From Parachlorella kessleri (Eukaryota; Chlorophyta; Trebouxiophyceae; Chlorellales; Chlorellaceae): a stretch of 64,000 nt of DNA. The stretch's first letter is position 1. The number at the start of each line of letters is the position of its first letter. The position numbers and the translations under genes are program-made. The DNA is taken from positions 1-64,000 of the forward strand of contig BBXU01002067.1 in NCBI GenBank assembly GCA_001598975.1, written 5' to 3'. This document shows positions 22,711 through 32,609 of the stretch, piece by piece. The notes below the pieces were generated by a model, which was given only the letters and a program-made list of their open reading frames with translations, ran no database searches and was not told the DNA's origin.

Positions 22711-25700
22711 ATGGCAGGCCTGTCTCCAATACTAGTACTGGCCATTGCAAGCATACTGATAGGCGCAGCCGCCCAACCAGTAGCAGACGCCTACAATGGA
22801 TTCATACGTGTGTCTGATGGCCGCTTTGTGGACGCCACTTGCCAAGAATACCTGTTCTCGGGTAAGAGTGGCACTGGTGCAGCTTGGCCACCACATCACG
22901 TGCTGCTTGTTGGCTACCTCTCTGCAAGCCCATGGGGGGCCAATTTACCAATGTTCAAGCTCTGCATGCAGGCTGGAACGGTGAGTACTTTGGCTAGCTC
23001 AAGTCCTCGGCCGCCAGTGCTTGGTAGTTGCAAGGTCTCTTGTTCGAAGCTGGGGCCCCCGAGGGCCGGACATGGAAGCTTCTGCAGCTTCTCCTGGACG
23101 GCCGGCACCTGTTTGTAGAAGGGGGAGGGGCGGGTCGATTGCCATTTGCGCTGCATGGCGTCATGGCCGAGGTGGCTTGTCCCGTTGAATGGCGTAAGCT
23201 GCACAGGCCTGCCTGGCCACCTTCCTGGCCCATGCCATGCAGGTTGGGATTTGCTAGAGACTGCTACCAACAAGAAGAGCTACAAAGGCAAGCAGGTTTT
23301 GCCAGACTGCCGAGAACCTGCCCCTGGCGTTAGCTGCAGCCTGATGTTAGTCAGAAGGGTGGTTGCAGGCACAAGACTAGCATGGGCTGCTTGCTCTCCC
23401 ATCTCTGCGCCATGCAGTAGCTGCCCTATTATTCATCATGCCTATCATCACATGAAATAGAAGGCGTCAGGGAGGCTGTAAGCTGGCTCAGTGCGGGGGG
23501 CGCGCTGCTACTACTAGTTGCAGGCTTCTCATCGGGGAAAGATTACATCCGCGCAATGTTCAGCAAAGCTGAAGAGCACGGACTCAACATGATGAGGTGC
23601 ACAATGGCCTGCCTGTGTGCATATGCCCTCCAGCAGTTGCCTGGCCTTGCATGTATGAGCTGGTGCTGACAAACCTGGACAGACCGCATCCCCACCTCTG
23701 TCACTGGCAAAAAGGGCTTAGCAGCAGCTCCAGCTGCTTGCTGCCTTGCTGAGGCTGGCTCCAGCGCTGACTTGGCTCCAATTCTTGATTGCAGGTTCTT
23801 CATCATAGGGGACGACAACCCCACCCGAATAACTCTTATGACAAGCCCAGGTGGGCCTGCGCCAGTGCAGCAGTTTCTGGGTAACAGCATGCTTTGCTGG
23901 GGCGCCTGCACAGCATGCTAGCCTCATGGGCTGATGTGATGATCACGAAGGAGCTTCACCTGGCATAGCGTAGCTTAGCCTAACCATATGGCACTGCAGG
24001 TGTCTTCAACGAGAAGGCGTTCCAAGGCCTAGGTATGTGTTGGCGGCACATGCAGGGTTGTTCCCGGCTGGCCTGGCAGCTGGGTAGGGGGGGAAGCAAC
24101 CTCATGGGAGGGCGCGTAGCGCCCGTGTGCTCGTCCACCAATGCCCAACAGCACGCCCACTGCTGTAGAGTGTGGAAGTTGCCTGAAATCCATGCCCGCC
24201 GACTGGCCTCACACCCCTTCCCGCTTCTGCTTCTCCTGCAGATTACATACTCAGTGAGGCGTCCAAGGCGGGCATTCGGCTCATTCTGGTGCCCCTCAAC
24301 CTGTGGAAGACCAACAATGGGGTCCCTCAGTTTGAGAAGTGGTGAGGCTGAACTCGCTGGCAGGATGCCTGCATGGCACAAGAAGGATGGTGCAGCCAGC
24401 ATGTACACCCTGTGCATATGTATAGGGGTTGTGTAGTCCATGCGGGGGAATCTAGATATGCCGGCGCTCTGATGAAAGCCCACGCTGACTGAGAGGGTAT
24501 TCAGCATCACGCAAGGCCACAGGCTCCTGGGTAAAGAGAGGCTCGCTAAAAATCCTGTCAGAGCCGCATGCCGTCCTTCATCGGGGTCGTGACTGCTACT
24601 TTGCCAACCGTGCAGGTGCGGCACTGACAAGCTCAACACAATAGGGGGAGAGCGATTACAGGTATGGCTTCCGCCGGTCGGTAAAACAGATGCACCCAGT
24701 CGGCCTGTGTGTGCACGTGCACCCACGATAGGCCGTGCTGCTGCTGTTGCAGGCGCCGTACGACTGGTTTGTGATGCCCCAGTGCCGCCAAGTCTACAAG
24801 GACTACCTTGCGTCCATTGTCAATAGGTGGGTGTGTGCGCCAACTACTGCCCCCAAGCCGTTACCGCCCCTTTCCGTCACACACACAGCGGGGGGTGGTC
24901 CGGCACGCCTGTCCGCTGTGCCAACCTGTCCAGCAGGCCATGCCTGCATGCACCCTGTCCCTGTCCCTGGCTTGCAGCCTTGGGAGAGCGCGGTGTTCTC
25001 TCACTGCCGCTGCAGGCGGAACAGCATCAACGGGCTGCTGTACAAGGACGACCCCACCATCTTTGCGTACAACCTCATCAATGAAGTAGGTGTCGCGGCA
25101 TGCAGCCTTGCGTAATGGCCAACACTAGCCTTCTGCAGCTGGGGCGTTGTGTTTGGATTTGCATGTGACAGCAGTGGTTACAGCACCGATGCTCTGCTAT
25201 GAATGAGTACAGTGTGGTAAGCCTGCGGCGTTGGACAGTGCAAGGAGTCTCTTCAGGAGCTTGCAAGAATAACAAGTGCGCTTCTACTGCAGCCTCGCTG
25301 TGTGAACTGCGGGCCAGATGCCATCAACACCTGGATCGCGGACATAGCCCAGTTCCTCAAGTCTGTTGACCCCAACCACCTCATCACTGTTGGAGAGGAG
25401 GGTGAGCCGCACTGCGGCATCCAGCACTGGAGGCCGCAGCCAGAGAGTGTAGTATCACAGATACAGGGGGCTGTGGCTCTCGTGTGTCACCTGTCAGGGT
25501 GCGCGCGTAGCTATACAACCGACCAAGACCTACTGCTAGCTATAATTTGCAGTGACTGGGCTGGGGTCCAATAAAATCTATGCTGGCCATGAACTGGGTG
25601 CTAGAGTCGCCCTCGTCAACTACAGTGGGTATCCTTCTCATGGAACCACAGCTGCTGAGCACATGCGACCGCAGGGTTCTTTGACAGCCGTGACCCCCAG

Positions 25701-27241
25701 CGCTCCTCCAACCCTGCCGGGTGGGCCGACAAGTCCGGGCAGGACTTCTCTCCCAACCATGCGTCCCCCAGCATTGACTTTGCCTCCTTGCATATGTGGG
25801 TAAGTTTCACGGCAGGGAACTAAGCACAACACACATCGCTACATGACACCGCTCCGCCTCAGGGCAGTAGCATACGCAGCCTGCCTGAGGCTCAGAATAC
25901 TGCTTGCAGGACTGACTGCTCCTTGGTGATGAAGCGCCGCTTATCATGGGCAGCTTGAGAGCTGACCACAAAACTTGGACATCACTGCCTGCCCTGTGCA
26001 ATGCAGCCGGACAACTGGGGGAGGACAGACATCCAGTTTGGGCGGGACTGGATCAAGGCCCACATCACGGCAAGTTGCACCAGGCTGCTTGCTTAACGCC
26101 CTGGTGGACCGTGCCATCGGATCACCTCCCAACCCAGTGGACATGTGTGAGGTTTCGCAAGCCCGCAACAGGACCATCACCTGACTGGCACTGCTGCTGC
26201 TACTGCTGATGCTTCAAGCAGCTGGAAGCACTCAAATCCCTGCTCTCATGCTGGACCCTCTGCAGGCGGCCCAAGCGCTTGGGAAGCCCTTGGTGGTCGA
26301 AGAATATGGCAAGAACACCAGGTAAGGCTGCAGATGCCCTTCCTGCCTGTCGTAGGCAGGGTCACACAATGTACCCTCCAGTCTTTGCATGGGTTGTGCT
26401 CCCTTGCACCCGTACGCGCCAACTCTTCTGCTGCAGCTTGACACCTGGTCAGGCTTTGCAGTTCAACTGCAGCCACAAATGAGCATGGCAGCCCACCAAC
26501 CCTCCCTTACTTACTTGCTTGCCTGTTTGCTTATTTGCCTGCAGAGAGAGCGACATCACCAGCGTGCGGGACCCCTGGTTCAGGATGGTCCATGACATGG
26601 TCGATGAGAGCCTGGCAACTGGTGGGCCCCTGCGAGGGGTGCTCTTCTGGGAGTGGGACGCGGCCGCCATCGGCGACCGCAGCGGCAAGGCCTCCACCGT
26701 GCGCGACTACGACACCACTATCAAGGTGCGCCTTGTAGAGGGAGGTGGGCATGCCACCGGTGGAGGGTCCTTGACACGCCCCGTCATCCCTCCTACCCCT
26801 GCTGCCTTTCTCTCTGCTGGCAATGATATGGAGCATGGCTTCACATGCAGCAAAGAAGCCGTCTGTGCACAATTGTGCGACTGCCCTTGCAGCTCTCATG
26901 CCCGGTCCTTCAGTTTGCCGGGCGGCAGGTTTGGATTTGACTAGTGAAAAAATATGGGACTGTGCGATGAAATGAATCACTGAAAGCGGCGGCTGCTGTG
27001 GTCCTGCCATGACACCCCCCGGCCCCCTCTCCCCGCCTGGCTGCAGAATGAGATCGTGCCCTTCTCCCAGCGTATCACTGAGACTGCGGCCCAGCTGCAC
27101 AAGACCGGCACCACCTCGGTTCCTGGCTGCACCCCCATGCCCTTCAAAATCCCGCAGCCCACCGTGGTGGCAGCCAGTGGCAGCAGCGATGACAGCAGCC
27201 CAGCACCCGGAGGTGGCAGGAGGCTGCTAGCGGCCCACTAG
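22711..27241 (+). CDS. Secreted GH5 endo-beta-1,4-mannanase-like protein, tandem copy C
   Basis: Sixteen exons, the most divergent copy. Early exons are 22711-22861, 22972-22980 (9 nt), 23243-23287, 23524-23596 and 23795-23850. The last ends at TAG 27241. The signal peptide is LVLAIASILIGAAA. The catalytic region reads YNLINE|PRC (acid/base) and LVVEEYGKN (nucleophile), with KDDPTIFAY and HMWPDNW nearby, so activity is plausible. The C-terminal tail is Ser/Pro-rich and ends in GGGRRLLAAH. Compared with A and B it has three extra introns in the N-terminal third. The intron before DPWF sits eight codons earlier. Two introns begin with GC (23288, after TACAAAG, and 26070, after CACATCACG) where A and B have GT. 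The start is the ATG in CCACCACCATGG. Confidence 0.88.
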
Positions 27242-28136
27242 AGCTCTACCACTAGCTTTGCGGCTAGTTGCTAGGGCCTGCGCACATGGTGGCCAAGCAG
27301 AGCACGCTGGAGCTGCTGTTGGGCCTGTGTTATGTATGATGCATGGTTGGGCACAGGATTGTGTAGCAGGAGGGGATGCAATGTGAGCGGAGATGCTCCT
27401 TAGAAGTAGGAGAAACTGAAAGTTTTCTTCAGATTCTTGAACACTGAGTCACAGCACTTCGGTTGACATTGCTTTGTTCTTGTACATGCCATGGTGTGAC
27501 CTTTCAGTTCGGACAGCCCTGACACTGACTTAGACGAATTTGTCACTTGACTACACCGTCAGAACTGTCAACTTGCGGGGACGGTTTCTGCACCTGCATG
27601 CGTGACTATTGGTTTCAGGCATGTTGTTGTTGAGGCTGTCGCACCCTCATCATGTTTCTCTGCCAGGCTGTGTTCATATGTGGATTGACCCATGCAGATC
27701 AGCAGAGGGTCAGGGGTTGCGATGTGACCAGGCCACGACACAGGATGTGCCAATGTAATAAAGGGGTATTGACTGTAAGACTGTAATTATTGGCTGGGTT
27801 ATCAGAGCCCTTGTCAGACAGCCCCAATGGTGGCATTGCCCTGATGCAGGGGGGGGGGGGCGCAGTACAATTACATCATCACCGTAAAAAGGGTAGTCAT
27901 TGTGCGATGCCTCTAATGATCCATTGGATCTCTTGCCATTTCAGGCTAGGGAACGGTGTGATCGCCTAGGCAGCCAATTTTACCAGCTTGGGTAGGCTTT
28001 GGAGCTAAGCTGCAGCTGCCCTACTGTTCGTGACTTGCTGCTTGCTCAGGCAAATTGGGATTGCGATAGTTTGAGCACTGAAGCAACCTCACCTTGGTCG
28101 ACCTTCACGGTATTGGAAGCACTCTGGCAGCAGCAC
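27242..28136. other. Intergenic between mannanase C and the PfkB gene
   Basis: A G-run sits near 27850-27860. TGTAATAAAGG near 27753 and CTGTAATTATT near 27781 are possible but distant poly(A) signals for mannanase C. No exon is recognised. An in-frame upstream extension of the PfkB open frame to 27999 is not favoured. Confidence 0.4.
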
Positions 28137-31100
28137 ATGGCTCTCGGCCGTGTCGGGTTGCAGTTCCTTGCGGGCCTGGCCTCCGCTTTACTGGCCTATA
28201 CCGTCTTGGAAACCACAAGGTGAATGCGTGTCTTAGCGGCATGCTGGCAGCTTGAGGCAGCACAATTGTGCCTAGTACATTTGGCATTGCCACTTTTGAG
28301 CCAACCCCCTGTAATGTGGACTCCTGGCCAGGCCGCTAAACTGTTATTTCCTCTGCCTTCAGGCCGACGCTGCTGCTTGTGGGCAACGTGACAGTAGATG
28401 TTGTGGAGGGCAAGAAGGCCCTGGGCGGCGCAGTGTCCTATGCAGCGGCGGTGGCCGCTGCCATGGGCGTGCGGGCCTGCGTAGTGACCGCCAATGATGG
28501 CGAGGCTGACCTGTCGCTGTTCAAGGACCATGACCTTCATGTGGTGCTGTCCAATGCCACGCTGACCTTTGAGCATACGTACACCTTTTGGGTAAGAATT
28601 CGGGGCTTGCCAGTGCCATAATGGCGCACCGCACCCTTTGCACGGCTGCTGGCACAAGGAGGAACACTCCGCACCACGCCGCTGTGCCTGCCGTGCTTGC
28701 CCTTGCAGTGTAATGCAACCATGCTAAGCCTCGATCTACTCAGCGAGTGGGGAGGGCACCGACGAAGCGCTTGGTCTCACCTGGCCTGATATTGCGTAGG
28801 GGGCCGGGCTGCCTTGCACACCTACTGCCTGTCTGTACCAAGCGAGATGTAGCACATGTTGTGCGTTGTGCTCTGGCGCAGGGGAACAGGCGCAAATTGC
28901 GTGTGACCAAGCAGCCCAATGTCACGCTGACCATGCAGCACGTGCCCTGGCATTGTCGAAGGGCACGGGTGGTGCTGCTTGGGCCGCTCATGCCCGAGGT
29001 GAGTCCACAGTAGCTGCCGGATGTTCGTACCTGCGGTTTGCTGGTAGGTGTACCGTATAGGCAGGAGGAGTGGTCGACAGCTGCGATAGGGCAGCTATGG
29101 ATTTGTATGCAGTGCGGCTATAGGCAAGCGCCCCTACCCACTTTGCACACGCCGGTATTAATCCTGCGCACCCCGGCCGTACTGCCTCTCCCCACAGGCG
29201 TGGTGCCTGTGTGGCCGCGTGCTGTCGGGCCGCTGCCCTAGCCAGGCAGACAACTGTCCTTCCAGGCTGCCGGGCAGGGAATTTGTATGCCCATATAGCA
29301 CACCCACCCAGCATGTAGCCCCCCTGTCCAAGTACGAGACATGCTGATGCATGAGGTGCCCCCCCCGCAGGACATGGACCCTGCCTCCTTTGTCAATCAC
29401 CAGCTGCCGGCCTGGGATCGGCTGCTGGGGGCGAGGCAGCAGGTGGGGCTCATGGCCCAAGGGTTGCAGCGGGCGCTGGACTCGGGCAAGAAGGTGTACC
29501 AGCTTAAGGAGCCCAGCCAGCAGCTCAAGGTGAGAGGGTGATAGGGGCGCCAGCATGGCAGAGGGGCACCATTCCCCGAAAGGGCAAGCAATCGGCCGAG
29601 GTGTGATGATGGGTATGGTGCTCGCGACTCCAGAAGGGCGGGTCTCTGCAGACTCTGAGAGCTGGGCCACTGGCGTAGGCAGAGCAGCAACCCCCCCGGG
29701 GAACAAGTGTGGTATAGGAGGCAGGCATGTGCACCACCTGAGCAGCGGCCGGTCAGTCAGTCAGGTAGCGGGATCTTGGGTGCCTTGAGCCCCCATTTGG
29801 CGGGCTTGGCCACCTTGTTCAAAACGCATGGGCGGCAAGATGGCACATGCGCAAGTAGGAGAGTCTACAAATGGTCTGCAGTCAGACGTGCTGTGTTTGT
29901 GCAGGACGCGCTGGGGCCGCACACGGCGGTCTTCCTGTCAGATGTGGAGGCGGATGTGTGGACGGCGGGGGCGGTAGAGGAGCTGGCGCAGCAGACGCAG
30001 GTCAGCAGCCTCACTTGGGAACTGTGTGAGGTTGGGTACTGTGTGAGGTGGTGTGATCCAAGGCAGCAGTTGTACCATGGTAAAGGACTAAATGTAAGGC
30101 ATACTTTATTGGCGTGCCTGCTTGCGTGCGCCCGTCTCCCAGGGAGCAAATGATGCATTGGCTGGCCTGGTAGAAGCGTCCTTGAGGGGCTGCCAGCAGG
30201 CTGCTTGCATGACAGTTCTATGATCTACTGGGTCATTCAAGTTTTGTGCAAACCTGGCATTGAATCCCTCGTTCACAGCTATGCAGCCTCTGCTGGTAGT
30301 GCTTCCACTGAAGTTACCTGTGCTGGCAGCTGACAGGAGAGGAATTCAGCGGTGTGGGAGGCATACCGGCCCACAGCACTTGAACTAGCTCAACAGCCAA
30401 GCCGTCGAGCGCCCTTAGCTCTATATAACAGTACAGCAGCATATGCTTTACTGCAGTACTGAGTGGCCTGGCGTGCAGGTGTTTTTGGTGACTCGAGGGA
30501 GTGACGGGGCTGACGAGTACACGCCAGGCGCCCGCCGGCGCTACCCCATCTTCCAGGTATTTCCCCCGTTGCAAGGCCCCCAAGAGGTGTCTTCGCTTTG
30601 GTCAGGCGCTGTGTGCTGGCCCACATAGCAGGACTAAGCCTGGCCCAAGCTTCCGCTTTGCTTGCGGAGTGCCTTCAACTCGGGCTGAGGGTCTGCTGTC
30701 TCCCGTTGGCGCCCTCGGTGCAGGTTGATGGTGTGGTGGACACGAATGGGGCTGGAGACTCATTTGCGACGGGCTGGATGCTTGCGGCTGCTCGGGGGCA
30801 TTCAAGCCCAACAGCGGTTGCCAACTGGGCAGGTCAGCAGGGGCTGAGCTCATGCCCTCAGCTGGACTGTGTTGCTGAGTTAGATTACCCTGGGAAATGG
30901 CAGCACCCCTCATTTCCATGGCCTCTTTGCCGGCAAGCAAAACCACCAGTCCTTGCTCACTGTGTAGGTGCATGCAAGACCGGTGCTTTCTGGGTGGCTG
31001 TTGCCCAGGACTTGAACAGCCAAAGGAATGAATCAAACCCTGCATGCTGCTCCCTGCAGGCGCCATGGCCGTGAGCCAGCCACAGAGTTGTAAGCCGGCG

Positions 31101-31451
31101 TGCGTGGGCGATGCAGCCAGGTCGCGGCTGGAGGATGTACCTCCCTCGGACGGGCAGCAGCACAGCCTAGTAGCACAGGCAGCGGCCCTACTGGAGCAGC
31201 ACTTTGGGGTCAGCCTTGGCCCCATACTAGGAAGGGTGGAGCAGCAGCTGGGGCCGAGCCTGGCGGCAGCAAGGGCAGCGCTGGAGAAGCACCTTGGGCC
31301 CAGGGTAGCAGAGGCGAGGCAGGTGGCCGACCGGCATTTGGGGCCACGGCTGGCAGCAGCAAGGGCGGTGCTGAAACAGCAGCTGGAGCCATGGCTGGCC
31401 GGGGCTACTGAACTGCTGACAAGCAAGAAGGGGTCTGCAGCGACGCCCTAA
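28137..31451 (+). CDS. PfkB-family carbohydrate (inositol-like) kinase with N-terminal hydrophobic segment and C-terminal repeats
   Basis: PfkB enzymes phosphorylate sugars, nucleosides or inositol with ATP. Exon 1 (28137-28219) gives LQFLAGLASALLAYTVLE, a hydrophobic segment that could be a membrane anchor or transit signal. Exon 2 has LLLVGNVTVDVV and LGGAVSYAAAVAAAMGVRAC, the family N-terminus. Later exons hold VVLLGPLMPE (about 28970), VFLSDVEADVW (about 29930), VFLVTRGSDGADEY (about 30480) and VVDTNGAGDSFATGW (about 30735), the PfkB signature with its catalytic Asp and anion hole. The layout is closest to plant myo-inositol 3-kinase, but the substrate cannot be read from sequence. The last exon (to TAA 31451) adds about 120 residues. 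These include 15-residue units of the form LGPxLAAARAxLEKH, which look like amphipathic helices and are not part of the usual kinase. Confidence 0.82.
31243..31430 (+). repeat. In-frame 45-bp repeats coding the kinase tail
   Basis: Three clear units begin LGPS, LGPR and LGPR, then comes a degenerate LEPW unit; a further LGPI start precedes them. Leu, Gly, Pro and the AAARA core recur at fixed spacing. The DNA reads CTGGGGCC or CTTGGGCCC at each start and GCAGCAAGGGC inside. Confidence 0.75.
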
Positions 31452-32609
31452 ACTGCATCCGGCTCTACTTGGGGTTGCCGCGGGGACTGTATCTTTTTCC
31501 ATTGTTGGATAATTGTCGTCTTGCATTGCGTCTTTCTTTGAGGTGGACAGCTCAGAAGACTGGCTCAGCTAGGGCAGCGTACTTGTCGCAGGCACGCTAG
31601 GGCGTGGGTCACTTACGGTGTAACCGGCACGGACGCAGGTGTGAGCGAAGTGTTCTGCTTGACAGCTACTGAGTTTGGATATTGTTGCTGATTCATCAGC
31701 TTTAAGTTGTTGGTATGAGGGTTAAAGTTTTTAGTATGAGGAGGTCGCAACCAGCAAGGCAGGCTGGGGCGGTGTTACCCCGGGGTCTGGGAAACAGACA
31801 CAGAGGAAGAATGCAGCAAGCGAGTGCTGCTTGTTCATGGCATCTGCGAGCCCAGACGACAATTGTATATCGAGACTCTTGATGGGGGGTTTACAAGCCA
31901 TCAATTACAAGTCCTGTACCTCTCTTTCGAGATGCCAGCACAAGACTGACTGAGGGGGGTTTACAGAGCCATTAGCGTACGTACGTGCCAGCACAAGAGA
32001 CCCGCCAGCGCCCTGGTTCACGGCGTTATTTCAACGCTGTGTGTCTAGTGGCGAGGCTCGAACCGACTTTTCGTAGTGACCTGGCTGGTCTCGGACACCC
32101 GCTCTTACTGGAAAAGCTGGTAGCAACCTTCCCTCGTGTGGGCGAGTGAGTGGTAGGTTCGGCTTGGGATGGCGAGCGAGGATAACAGGAGCGAGTCACA
32201 AACCCCACACATGGCGCCCCTGGTCTTAGCATGGTCAGACTTGACAATAACGTCGAGGTACGGCTATAGCGGTCCAGAAATCTGCGCTCTTCGCGCAGTC
32301 GTCAAGAAGCGCTGATCAGCACTGTACGGCCCACCACATTACTTAAAACGCCGCTCACACTCCTTACCTTGGTGTTTGGCTTGGCAGGCAGGGGACGGTC
32401 TTGCTGGACAAGGCTGCTGGGCAGGTGAAGAGTTGATGCAACCGGTTTGGGCTCGAACAGAGTCTGCAGCGGGGTGGCTAGAGAAGTATATCACTGCAAC
32501 TTGATATGCCTCTGCTGCATGCATACTGCTTTGGCCAAAAAAGCATACTGCAGACCAGGTTCTTACAGGCAAAGCGCTCACTGTCACGGACTGTCTTCCC
32601 CTGTGACAG
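31452..32609. other. Intergenic between the PfkB and ABCG genes, repeat-bearing
   Basis: GGGGGGTTTACA is followed by a CCAGCACAAGA motif twice (units at about 31884-31954 and 31955-32004), an imperfect tandem pair. On the minus strand near 32100-32050 a tRNA-like promoter pair can be read: TGTCCGAGACCAG as an A box and GGTTCGAGCC as a B box. This suggests an old tRNA-derived element. TGTAAC near 31619 may be the PfkB poly(A) signal. Any 5' exons of the ABCG gene in the right part were not resolved. Confidence 0.4.

Noticed and set aside
32040..32110. Functional tRNA gene on the minus strand
   Set aside because: The T stem does not pair and no acceptor stem can be formed.
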